Assembly (NCBI GenBank): GCA_017936185.1 | Contig: JAGBGA010000101.1 | Location: 1 to 6,539 of the forward strand | Length of the DNA stretch: 6,539 nucleotides | Reading direction: 5' to 3' | From: Alphaproteobacteria bacterium | GTDB lineage: Bacteria > Pseudomonadota > Alphaproteobacteria > Rs-D84 | Shown: one piece after another, positions 1-6,351 of the stretch | Layout: every line of letters starts with the position of its first letter | Numbering within the stretch: the first letter of the stretch is position 1 | Notes under the pieces: model-generated | Told to the model about the DNA's origin: nothing | The model's database searches: none | The model's input: only the letters and a program-made list of their open reading frames with translations | Translations under genes and position numbers: made by a program

Positions 1-33
1 AATTGTGCTGCTTATTCAATTTATTCGCAAGCC

Positions 34-64
34 CTCCTGACCCAATTGGCCAGGAGTTATTTTT
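34..64 (+). terminator. Rho-independent terminator of a gene left of the window
   Basis: CTCCTG (34-39) pairs with CAGGAG (51-56). The inside is the palindrome CCAATTGG (42-49), so the stem continues after a small asymmetric bulge. The stem is followed directly by TTATTTTT (57-64), the expected U-tract on the plus strand. On the minus strand no T-run follows. It would end a plus-strand transcript entering from the left, probably a gene whose stop codon is at or just before the stem. Confidence 0.6.
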
Positions 65-70
65 CATCTG

Positions 71-96
71 AATAAAAACAGCGCACCACATGCGCC
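71..96 (-). terminator. Possible weak terminator for the minus-strand gene
   Basis: Read on the minus strand, GCGCA (95-91) pairs with TGCGC (85-81) around a 5-nt loop, with one extra G-U pair possible, followed by TGTTTTTATT (80-71). It lies about 110 bp beyond the stop codon at 204. The 5-6 bp stem is short, so this is a candidate only. On the plus strand the T-run at 101-105 is too far from the stem to fit as well. Confidence 0.35.
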
Positions 97-203
97 ACCA
101 TTTTTAATTCCGACGCGTATTGCCGGGTTTCCACACCCCATCATGGCAACCCACCATGACTTTGTCATTATACAACAGAATTAAAACAAATGCAATATTT
201 TGA

Positions 204-1022
204 TTATTGTCCACCCATAAACTGGGCTGCGATACCACCCAACGACTGGATTGTGCCCATTGTGCCACCGCCCGAATTTGCGACACTTCCGACCGCCTGC
301 ATAATGGACCCAGTATTGGTTTTTTGGCCTGTATTACTGATTGTATTAACCAAAAATTCACTCCACATCGCTTTCTTCTTTGCATCAAGCTTTGCATAAG
401 AGCAATTTTCAATCTTGTCCGTCAACTTTCCATAAATATCAGATTCCTGCTTGGTAAAATCTTCTTTGGAAAAGTCAACAAGATTAATTATATCATACAT
501 ATTTGTAACTTCTTTCCTGTTCTTGTCCGAACAAGTCATTTCCCCATCAAGACAATAATGTGCAACGGCGGCCTTGGGATAATCGGCCCAAATCATATCA
601 TCATTTCCGGCCCCAACAAACGTATCAACACATATAAAGTCTTCGTCATCCATACTGCCCGACAACAAAACAGAATTTGCATACGAATCCGTCCCGGAAC
701 ACGCACGCTTTCCCAATTTATTAATTGCTTCATCTGCGGTCATTGACCCTGTTTTTGCCCATTCTTTGATAATTTTATTAACAAAATCAATATCCGAACT
801 GCTTGGGCGACATTCCGCAGTTAAATCTTTTTGTTTTTTTGATATTTCTTGAACCCCAGATATCAGCCCCATCACAGTTGGCACCAAACTGGCCCCGATA
901 TCTGTTGCCGCGGCCTGTTTTTTTTCAACCGGGTTTGCTTTTTTAATTGTAATCGCCCCCATGGCAACATTTTGCGCCATCAGCAATAATGCAGTAAAAA
1001 TAGCAATTGGAACTTTTTTCAT
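204..1022 (-). CDS. Exported cysteine-containing protein of unknown function
   Basis: I do not recognise a family for this 272-residue protein. The start at 1022 is chosen over an in-frame upstream ATG at 1079 because it gives a classic signal peptide: MKK, a hydrophobic core at about residues 5-18, and a likely signal peptidase I site after AMG (residue 22). The upstream start would place 19 unrelated residues before it and would run through a -10-like box. The mature protein has six cysteines (71, 108, 131, 157, 164, 207), an even number that would suit disulfides in the periplasm. Its centre is acidic and polar, and a tail from about 236 is rich in Gly, Ser, Ala and Met. There is no lipobox, so it is not an obvious lipoprotein. 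A weak GAGAG precedes the start. It stands alone, divergent from lptC, which does not reveal its role. It could be a lineage-specific periplasmic or surface protein. Confidence 0.8.
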   Translation of the reverse strand: MKKVPIAIFTALLLMAQNVAMGAITIKKANPVEKKQAAATDIGASLVPTVMGLISGVQEISKKQKDLTAECRPSSSDIDFVNKIIKEWAKTGSMTADEAINKLGKRACSGTDSYANSVLLSGSMDDEDFICVDTFVGAGNDDMIWADYPKAAVAHYCLDGEMTCSDKNRKEVTNMYDIINLVDFSKEDFTKQESDIYGKLTDKIENCSYAKLDAKKKAMWSEFLVNTISNTGQKTNTGSIMQAVGSVANSGGGTMGTIQSLGGIAAQFMGGQ

Positions 1023-1035
1023 CTCTCTTGGCCGT

Positions 1036-1064
1036 ATTATAACATAAAAGTTTTTTCCAAACAA
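1036..1064 (-). promoter_or_regulatory. Predicted promoter of the exported-protein gene
   Basis: On the minus strand a perfect -10 box TATAAT occupies 1041-1036. TTGTTT, sharing TTG with the -35 consensus, lies at 1064-1059 with a 17-bp spacer. Transcription would begin near 1029, giving a leader of only about 7 nt before the ATG at 1022. The assignment rests on spacing and consensus alone. Confidence 0.5.
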
Positions 1065-1073
1065 ATATAAAAA

Positions 1074-1102
1074 TTGCATTTTTGTTACAAGCGCGCTAAA
1101 CT
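1074..1102 (+). promoter_or_regulatory. Possible promoter of lptC-lptB
   Basis: TTGCAT (1074-1079) and TAAACT (1097-1102, four of six matches to TATAAT) are 17 bp apart. Initiation would fall at or within a base or two of the lptC ATG at 1109, making the message leaderless or nearly so. This agrees with the absence of a Shine-Dalgarno sequence before that ATG. Both boxes are degenerate, so confidence is low. Confidence 0.3.
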
Positions 1103-1108
1103 GAAACC

Positions 1109-1588
1109 ATGCACAAAGATAAACGCAACTTTATCATCCTTACGAAACACAGACGATTAAAGCGTCTGTGGCAATTCTTTTTTACCGGATGGGGTCTTGT
1201 TATGATTGCGGCCTTGGTTGCGGGCGCCCTTTTTACCAAGCAGATATTATGGACGCCAATTTCTGCAATTAACATGAATGACATCGTAACCAATCAATTT
1301 AAAATGTCGGGCGCATCATTTGTCGGCACCGATAAAAACGGCGAACCATTTAAAATAAGCGCAAAAGTCGGATACCAAGAATACGAAAACCCCGACATAA
1401 TATTTATGAACGATGTTTCGGGCACAATTCGCCGCCAAAGCAACGGCACAAAAATCACAGACAATATTATCGCAAACCGCGGTCAATATAACAGGAAACT
1501 GAAAAAAATAATCCTTACTGGCAACGTTCGCGTTGATTCCAGTAACGGTGACAAAGTACGAACACAAGAATTGGTGATAAGATTATGA
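1109..1588 (+). CDS. lptC: LptC-like LPS export protein, short C-terminus
   Basis: LptC is the bitopic inner-membrane subunit of the Lpt machine. It takes lipopolysaccharide from LptB2FG and passes it to the periplasmic LptA bridge. This 159-residue protein has a basic cytoplasmic start (KHRRLKR at 14-20), one transmembrane helix at about 22-43, and a beta-rich periplasmic part with LptC/LptA-type strands: KMSGASFVGTDKNGEPF at 65-81, then ILTGNVRVDSS at 135-145 and RTQELVIRL at the end. E. coli LptC is 191 residues. This one stops where roughly the last 45-50 family residues should begin. No SD is visible before the ATG. Its TGA overlaps the lptB ATG (ATGA, 1585-1588), implying translational coupling. 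The usual lptA is not between them. The name rests on topology, beta-strand pattern and the lptB neighbour; a divergent LptC/OstA-like protein is the alternative. Confidence 0.8.
   Translation: MHKDKRNFIILTKHRRLKRLWQFFFTGWGLVMIAALVAGALFTKQILWTPISAINMNDIVTNQFKMSGASFVGTDKNGEPFKISAKVGYQEYENPDIIFMNDVSGTIRRQSNGTKITDNIIANRGQYNRKLKKIILTGNVRVDSSNGDKVRTQELVIRL
1573..1588 (+). promoter_or_regulatory. lptB ribosome binding site and ATGA coupling junction
   Basis: GGTGA at 1573-1577 lies 7 nt before the lptB ATG (1585-1587), inside the last codons of lptC. The lptC stop TGA (1586-1588) overlaps that ATG. A ribosome ending on lptC can reinitiate on lptB, which would keep the two transporter subunits in balance. 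Confidence 0.7.
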
Positions 1589-2313
1589 AACAGTCAGTAC
1601 TGCGAATTCAACATTTATCAAAATCATACGGCAAACGTATGGTTATCAAAGACATATCAATGGAAGCACGCCAAGGTGAATCCGTCGGCTTGCTTGGGCC
1701 AAATGGTGCCGGCAAGACAACGGCATTTTATTGCATAACGGGACAATTGGCGGCAACGGGCGGTCAAATCTTTTTGAATTCCCAAGACATTACCCACCTG
1801 CCATTTTATCAACGTGCCCGCCTTCACATTGGGTACCTTCCCCAAGAAAACAGTGTATTTCGCGGGTTAACGGTTGAACAAAACATCATGGCAATATTGG
1901 AAGTTGTCGAACCTGATCGCAAAAAACGCAAAAAGAAACTTGATTCATTACTTGAAGAATTTTCCATTGCGAACCTGCGCCGCAGTCCTGCGACGGCACT
2001 TTCCGGCGGCGAAAGACGACGCGTTGAAATTGCACGTGCATTGGCCAACGATCCAAAGTTCATATTACTTGACGAACCATTTGCCGGCATTGACCCAATT
2101 GCCGTCAACGAAATTCGCAGTCTTGTATCACAATTAAAAAATCGTGGTTTGGGTGTTATTATTACCGACCATAACGTACGTGAAACACTTGGCATCACAG
2201 ATCGCAGTTACGTTCTTCACGACGGCAAAATATTAAAACATGGCACAACCCCCGAAATTGTCCAAGACGAAATGGTAAAGAAAGTATACCTTGGCGAAGA
2301 TTTTGTAATGTAA
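1585..2313 (+). CDS. lptB: LPS export ABC transporter ATP-binding protein LptB
   Basis: LptB is the cytoplasmic ATPase that dimerises under LptF/LptG and powers extraction of LPS from the inner membrane. All nucleotide-binding motifs are present: Walker A GPNGAGKTT at 38-46, Q-loop glutamine at 87 (GYLPQENSVF), ABC signature LSGGE at 139-143, Walker B ILLDEPFAGIDP at 160-171 with catalytic Glu164, and switch His196 in TDHNVRET. The PQENSVFRGLTVEQN stretch, ALSGGERRRVEIARAL and the end VYLGEDF are typical of LptB rather than of LivG-type amino-acid transporters, its nearest relatives. At 242 residues it matches E. coli LptB (241). It is translationally coupled to lptC. Its TAA forms part of the A-run of the bidirectional terminator. 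In many proteobacteria rpoN follows lptB; here the operon ends instead. Confidence 0.96.
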   Translation: MKQSVLRIQHLSKSYGKRMVIKDISMEARQGESVGLLGPNGAGKTTAFYCITGQLAATGGQIFLNSQDITHLPFYQRARLHIGYLPQENSVFRGLTVEQNIMAILEVVEPDRKKRKKKLDSLLEEFSIANLRRSPATALSGGERRRVEIARALANDPKFILLDEPFAGIDPIAVNEIRSLVSQLKNRGLGVIITDHNVRETLGITDRSYVLHDGKILKHGTTPEIVQDEMVKKVYLGEDFVM

Positions 2314-2339
2314 AAAATCCCCAAAATGGGGATTTTTTT
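2312..2339. terminator. Bidirectional terminator between lptB and pth
   Basis: A perfect 12-bp inverted repeat, AAAAAATCCCCA (2312-2323) with TGGGGATTTTTT (2327-2338), has a 3-nt loop. The CCCC/GGGG core is flanked by an A-run and a T-run, so it works as an intrinsic terminator on both strands. It overlaps the lptB stop codon (2311-2313) and ends 4 bp before the pth stop codon (2343-2345), closing both convergent genes. Confidence 0.93.
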
Positions 2340-2342
2340 ATA

Positions 2343-2864
2343 TTAAAACAATTTAATATTTGAAATCGCCTTGTTAATCAATTCTTGTTGTGCGGGCCCA
2401 ATTTTACCCAAAACCCAATCCGCTGGATTCATTGGCAAATCAAAATCACGTGGATGTCCAACGCCAATTCTGATACGCCGATAATCACGTCCAACATGCG
2501 CATCAATCGAACGAATTCCATTGTGACCGGCACTGCCCCCACCAATTTTTTCGCGGCAACCACCAACCGTAATATCCATATCATCGTGAATTACAATAAC
2601 GTTTTCCAATGGTATCTTGTAAAAAGTCATCAATTGCAAAACCGCAACACCACTGTTATTCATAAAGGTCTGGGGTTTTACTAAAATTACTTTCTTTCCA
2701 TCAATTTCCACCCGCGCAGTCAGTGCATTTTTTTCCGACTTCCACACAGCATCATTGCCCGCCATTGCGTCCACCGCCATAAATCCAACATTATGTCGCG
2801 TCATCGAATATTCGGCCCCCGGATTTCCCAACCCAACGACTAAAAACGGTTTATTTTCTTGCAT
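2343..2864 (-). CDS. pth: Peptidyl-tRNA hydrolase
   Basis: Pth cleaves the ester bond of peptidyl-tRNAs released prematurely from ribosomes and so recycles tRNA in the cytoplasm. The 173-residue protein carries the family signatures: VVGLGNPGAEY at 9-19 with Asn14, TRHNVGF at 22-28 with catalytic His24, KPQTFMNNSG at 63-72 with the substrate-binding Asn69, VIHDDMD at 91-97 with Asp94 that orients the histidine, and GGGSAGHNGIRSI at 108-120 with Asn115. RDYRRIRIGVGHP follows. It is shorter than E. coli Pth (194) at the C-terminus, where the family varies. The ATG at 2864 is supported by AAGGG (2877-2873) 8 nt upstream. It is a single gene, convergent with lptB and divergent from the barrel-protein gene; the common neighbour rplY/ctc is not adjacent in this window. 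Confidence 0.96.
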   Translation of the reverse strand: MQENKPFLVVGLGNPGAEYSMTRHNVGFMAVDAMAGNDAVWKSEKNALTARVEIDGKKVILVKPQTFMNNSGVAVLQLMTFYKIPLENVIVIHDDMDITVGGCREKIGGGSAGHNGIRSIDAHVGRDYRRIRIGVGHPRDFDLPMNPADWVLGKIGPAQQELINKAISNIKLF

Positions 2865-2882
2865 ATCAAGTACCCTTTTTTT

Positions 2883-2890
2883 ATTATAAT
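2883..2890. promoter_or_regulatory. Symmetric -10 box shared by pth and the barrel gene
   Basis: ATTATAAT is self-complementary and therefore contains TATAAT on both strands: plus 2885-2890, minus 2888-2883. It is well placed for the plus-strand gene (start near 2897, leader of about 13 nt before ATG 2910) and for pth (start near 2876, leader of about 12 nt before ATG 2864). Neither side has a good -35: CATATC or GCATAT for the plus gene, ATGTTT or TGTTTT for pth. Activity on both strands is inferred. Confidence 0.45.
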
Positions 2891-2897
2891 ATCACAG

Positions 2898-2904
2898 AAA
2901 GGAG
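2898..2904 (+). promoter_or_regulatory. Strong ribosome binding site of the barrel gene
   Basis: AAAGGAG ends 5 nt before the ATG at 2910. It is the strongest Shine-Dalgarno in the window. It fixes the start at 2910 rather than the in-frame ATG at 2859, which would add 17 residues before the signal peptide and overlap the start of pth. Confidence 0.85.
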
Positions 2905-2909
2905 AAAAC

Positions 2910-3461
2910 ATGAAAACAAAATCACTTGGTATTTTGACAATTGCATCATTAATGATGGTTGCCGGCAACGCAAACGCAAACATGTTATTTGATATTTATG
3001 CGGGCGGTACATTTGGCATTGGCGGATATGCATTATATTCTGACGGTGAACACGACACATATTCATCACAATCATATGGCGCAGTATTGGGCATGGACAT
3101 TCCATTATTCCGCATTGAACTTGAATACAACTTTATAAACGGCGATGAAGTATCTGCAAATCTTGGCATGGTGAACGCATACTTTAAATTACCAACACCG
3201 GTTGTAAAGCCATACATTGGCGCAGGTATTGGCACCACTTTTTCCAGCAAATATGAACCTGAAAACGCCCCAAAAATTGACATTGACGACACCATGGCAT
3301 ACCAAGGCATGTTGGGTATAACGCTTGATTTGCCGGTTATTCCATTTAACGTCGACGTCGAAGGTCGCGTACTTTATGCGCCCGACATGTTCCAAGTCGC
3401 CAACCACGACACCGACATGTTGCAATACGAAGGTCGTGTAAAATTACGCTATGTATTTTAA
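2910..3461 (+). CDS. Small outer-membrane beta-barrel protein
   Basis: The predicted 183-residue precursor has a clear signal peptide: MKTK, a hydrophobic core at about 5-18, and an AXA site giving cleavage after Ala23 (NANA, then NMLFDIY). The mature part of about 160 residues shows alternating polar and hydrophobic strands rich in Gly and aromatics (DIYAGGTFGIGGYALY, FRIELEYNF, VKPYIGAGIGTTF, FNVDVEGRVLY, YEGRVKLRYVF) and ends in Phe, the terminal residue recognised by BamA. This pattern and size fit an 8-stranded OmpA/OmpW/Rickettsia-surface-type barrel, inserted by the Bam complex. No peptidoglycan-binding domain follows, so it is a barrel only. Function is not identifiable: adhesion, immune-evasion or structural roles are all possible. 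It has its own strong RBS and probable -10 box, and a GC-rich hairpin follows, so it is probably transcribed alone. Confidence 0.85.
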   Translation: MKTKSLGILTIASLMMVAGNANANMLFDIYAGGTFGIGGYALYSDGEHDTYSSQSYGAVLGMDIPLFRIELEYNFINGDEVSANLGMVNAYFKLPTPVVKPYIGAGIGTTFSSKYEPENAPKIDIDDTMAYQGMLGITLDLPVIPFNVDVEGRVLYAPDMFQVANHDTDMLQYEGRVKLRYVF

Positions 3462-3480
3462 AAAATAAAAACAAATACGT

Positions 3481-3498
3481 GGGGGCGTAAATGCCCCC
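3481..3498 (+). terminator. GC-rich hairpin between the barrel gene and polA
   Basis: GGGGGC (3481-3486) pairs perfectly with GCCCCC (3493-3498) around the loop GTAAAT. Downstream is TGATTTAA, only a weak T-run on the plus strand. It may terminate or attenuate the barrel-gene transcript, or protect its 3' end, with partial read-through into polA. On the minus strand a long T-rich run follows (down to about 3461), but no gene there needs it. The ATG at 3491 lies in the loop. Confidence 0.55.
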
Positions 3499-3526
3499 TG
3501 ATTTAACAACGATGGGAAAGAAATCT

Positions 3527-6304
3527 ATGCTGACACTGATTGATGGTAATTCACTTTTATTTCGCGCATATTATGGGGTACACAGTCGTCTGACCCGAAA
3601 AGATGGCACACCAACAGGTGCAGTATACGGTTTTTTCAACATGATATTGCCAATATTATCGGCGGCCAAGACCGGCGACAAATTTGTTTGTATCTTTGAC
3701 GCATCACGCATCACATTTCGTCAAGACATATACCCCGAATATAAAATGAATCGTTCTGAAACACCGGCCGATTTGATATCCCAAGGCACGTTAATTCGAA
3801 CTGGCCTGGCTGCGATGGGCATGCCGGTACTTTGCGTTCCCGGGGTCGAAGCCGACGACGTCATCGCAACATTGGCGCGCACAAACTGCACCCACACCGA
3901 CGCCACCCGCATAATAACAAGTGATAAAGACTTAATGCAATTGGTGTCCGATTGCGTATACCTTTACGACGGCATGAAAAACCGGGAAATACGCACCGAA
4001 CAAGTAATTGAAAAATTCGGTGTAACACCCGACCGGGTAATTGACGTCCAATCATTAATGGGTGATTCATCCGATAATGTTCCTGGCGTCCCGGGCATTG
4101 GCCCCAAGAAAGCCGCCGAACTAATAAACCAATTTGGCACACTGGACAATCTTTATCAAAACCTTGATGCGGTCAAGAACGAACGCATCCGCGGTCTTTT
4201 GCGCGACAATCGGGAAAAGGCATACATTTCCCGGCAATTGGTAACACTAAAAAACGATGTTGATTTATCTGGCCTGGTGATTAATCCGTTTGTGTTTAAT
4301 ACATCTGGGGCATTGGAATTTGTCCGTCGTGAAATCGAAAGTAATTCTTTGGCGGCAAAAATTGAAAAGTCTTTTCCATTGGGCACACCACACAAAGGGC
4401 CAACATCACCAACATTTGAATTTCCACAAAACGCATGTGAAATACCAGACACTCCACCGACCCCACCGACCCAAAGCACACAACGCGAAATAAAGTGCCA
4501 AACCATAACAACCCCAAATGAATTAAAGCAATACTTGTCCCAAATCAGGGGGATACTTGCCATTGATACCGAAACAACTGGACTGAATCCAATGTCGGAC
4601 AAAATTGTTGGCATATCACTGGCAATTGATGATACACATGGCGCATACATACCAATTCGTCACCTGGGGACCGCGACCGATTTATTTGGCGACACGCACC
4701 CTGCCCCGAATCAAATGAACATCAACGACGTTCACAACATCCTTTACCCCATATTAACGAACCCCAACATAATAAAGATTGGCCACAATTTGAAATACGA
4801 TCTTCATATTATGGCGAATGAAGGATGGGACACCGAAAAAATCACCCCAATTGATGACACAATGCTGATTTCATACATATTAAATGGCACACTGCATGGT
4901 CATGGCCGTGATGAATTGGCGTTGAAATACCTTGGGCATGAAAACATAAAATTTTCGTCATTATTTGCCCCCAAGACCCGCGATTCTGACATGCGTTTTG
5001 ATACACTACCAATTGAACAGGCATGCACATACGCCGCCGAAGACGCATGCATATGTCGTGCACTTTATGATTTAATGCATCCACAACTGGCGTCAAATGC
5101 AAAATTATACGAACTTTACAAGACATGCGATTTACCATTGATGCCCATTTTAATGACAATGGAACGCAACGGCGTATTGGTTGACCGGGATAAATTACAG
5201 CATTTATCAAGCATATTTCATGACAAGTTGCAATCACTTCAACATGAAATTTGGGACATCGCCACACACGAATTTAATATTGCCAGTCCCAAACAACTTG
5301 GCACTGTGTTATTTGATGAATTGGGGTTACCTGCGAACAAAAAGCGTTCAACCGACGCCAATTCATTAAACGATTTGATTGACGCGCATCCAATTATTGA
5401 AAAAATCTTAAATTGGCGTTCTGTGGCAAAGCTGGCCGGAACATACACAGACGCATTGCCGCGCCAAATTTCCACCGATGGTCGCATTCACACCACATAT
5501 CTTCAGACCAGTACGAATACCGGCCGTCTTTCAAGTCGCGACCCCAACCTTCAAAACATCCCGATTAAGACCGAACTTGGCGAAGAAATTCGCAAATGTT
5601 TTGTTGCAGCACCGGGTCATGTTTTAATATCGGTTGATTATTCACAAATTCAACTGCGCCTGTTGGCAGACATCGCGAACATAAAAACATTTAAAGACAC
5701 TTTCATCAGTGGCACCGACATTCACGCCCAAACCGCGCGCAAAATATTTAACATTCCCGCCGACCAACCGGTAACCAAAGACCAACGTCGCGCCGCAAAA
5801 ACCGTAAACTTTTCAATAATATACGGCATTTCATCATTTGGCTTGGCGTCCCAATTGGGTGTATCGCGCACAGACGCACAAAGCATAATAAATTCATATA
5901 TGTCGGGACTGCCCGAAATCAAAGAATACATTGAATCCACGAAAAAATTTGCGACTGAAAACGCATGTGTTTATACCCCATGGGGCCGGCGCATTGAATT
6001 ACCCGAAATCAAGAATCCGCGCATGCGCGCATACGCCACCCGCGCGGCCATAAACGCCCCAATCCAAGGCTTTGAAGCCGACTTGATGCGTCGTGCGATG
6101 GTTGAAATTGCCAACAATATTATACGCCCCAACCCGGACAAGATTCGCATGATTATGCAAGTTCACGATGAAATTGTATTTGAATGTCGCGCCGAACACG
6201 CGAATGAATTTGCGCAAAAAATAAAGCACGCGATGGAAACGGTCACCCACCTTTCGGTACCCCTGGTTGCAGAATATGTAATCGACACCGAATGGGGCAA
6301 ATAA
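3527..6304 (+). CDS. polA: DNA polymerase I, full length with three activities
   Basis: PolA removes RNA primers, fills gaps and joins in excision repair. The start at 3527 gives MLTLIDGNSLLFRAYYG, the family N-terminus, and 925 residues (E. coli 928); GGAAAG lies 6 nt upstream. In-frame ATGs at 3491 and 3512 are rejected: the first is in a hairpin loop, the second has no SD. The 5'-3' nuclease (about 1-285) has Asp6, GVEADDV (E108, D110, D111), TSDKDL and DSSDNVPGVPGIGPKKA. A Pro/Thr-rich linker spans about 286-330. The 3'-5' exonuclease (about 330-530) looks active: DTET (D347, E349), NLKYD (D425), YAAED (Y502, D506). The polymerase has TGRLSS (R667), motif A DYSQIQLR (D704), motif B RRAAKTVNF (R754, K758, F762) then Y766, and motif C QVHDE (H880, D881, E882). 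Oddities: Q709 replaces the usual Glu, and QGFEAD (847-852) replaces QGTAAD. Confidence 0.97.
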   Translation: MLTLIDGNSLLFRAYYGVHSRLTRKDGTPTGAVYGFFNMILPILSAAKTGDKFVCIFDASRITFRQDIYPEYKMNRSETPADLISQGTLIRTGLAAMGMPVLCVPGVEADDVIATLARTNCTHTDATRIITSDKDLMQLVSDCVYLYDGMKNREIRTEQVIEKFGVTPDRVIDVQSLMGDSSDNVPGVPGIGPKKAAELINQFGTLDNLYQNLDAVKNERIRGLLRDNREKAYISRQLVTLKNDVDLSGLVINPFVFNTSGALEFVRREIESNSLAAKIEKSFPLGTPHKGPTSPTFEFPQNACEIPDTPPTPPTQSTQREIKCQTITTPNELKQYLSQIRGILAIDTETTGLNPMSDKIVGISLAIDDTHGAYIPIRHLGTATDLFGDTHPAPNQMNINDVHNILYPILTNPNIIKIGHNLKYDLHIMANEGWDTEKITPIDDTMLISYILNGTLHGHGRDELALKYLGHENIKFSSLFAPKTRDSDMRFDTLPIEQACTYAAEDACICRALYDLMHPQLASNAKLYELYKTCDLPLMPILMTMERNGVLVDRDKLQHLSSIFHDKLQSLQHEIWDIATHEFNIASPKQLGTVLFDELGLPANKKRSTDANSLNDLIDAHPIIEKILNWRSVAKLAGTYTDALPRQISTDGRIHTTYLQTSTNTGRLSSRDPNLQNIPIKTELGEEIRKCFVAAPGHVLISVDYSQIQLRLLADIANIKTFKDTFISGTDIHAQTARKIFNIPADQPVTKDQRRAAKTVNFSIIYGISSFGLASQLGVSRTDAQSIINSYMSGLPEIKEYIESTKKFATENACVYTPWGRRIELPEIKNPRMRAYATRAAINAPIQGFEADLMRRAMVEIANNIIRPNPDKIRMIMQVHDEIVFECRAEHANEFAQKIKHAMETVTHLSVPLVAEYVIDTEWGK
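4454..4471 (+). repeat. In-frame 9-bp tandem repeat in the polA linker
   Basis: CCACCGACC occurs twice in direct tandem (4454-4462 and 4463-4471), encoding Pro-Pro-Thr twice (residues 310-315). It lies in the flexible linker between the 5'-3' nuclease and the proofreading domain, where small in-frame length changes should be tolerated. Confidence 0.8.
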
Positions 6305-6351
6305 ACCGCCCCCGCGCGGCCGGGACGATTTCCCCTACACCTGTAAAAGTT

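Larger units (their letters stand above)
1..203. other. Intergenic region with no complete gene
   Basis: No convincing complete gene lies here on either strand. One plus-strand frame runs in from the left edge and stops at TGA 38-40 (last residues IVLLIQFIRKPS). It could be the tail of an upstream gene, because a terminator hairpin begins at that point, but two other plus frames are also open to the edge (stops at 73-75 and 69-71), so the assignment is weak. Two terminator-like hairpins are listed separately. A third small inverted repeat, TCATGG at 141-146 with CCATGA at 154-159 and a 7-nt loop, lies downstream of the minus-strand gene without a T-run and has no clear role. Confidence 0.5.

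Noticed and set aside
5..38. AGGAGGG on the minus strand (38-32), a strong Shine-Dalgarno look-alike
   Set aside because: No ATG or well-spaced alternative start follows before the window edge, and the bases are explained as the left arm of the plus-strand terminator.
104..412. Minus-strand open frame of 102 codons at the left end
   Set aside because: It overlaps the exported-protein gene on the same strand in another frame, has no signal, motif or RBS, and its start region contains a small hairpin. It is a shadow frame.
1082..1090. Near-palindrome TTGT-T-ACAA upstream of lptC, a possible operator
   Set aside because: Only four base pairs per arm in an AT-rich region; too short to support without a second site or a known regulator.
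4156..4650. Long minus-strand open frame of 164 codons inside polA
   Set aside because: It lies wholly antisense to well-conserved PolA coding sequence, and its translation shows no recognisable domain.
6311..6324. CCCG/CGGG hairpin right after polA as its terminator
   Set aside because: The stem is only 4 bp and is followed by ACGATTTCCCC, with no usable T-run.
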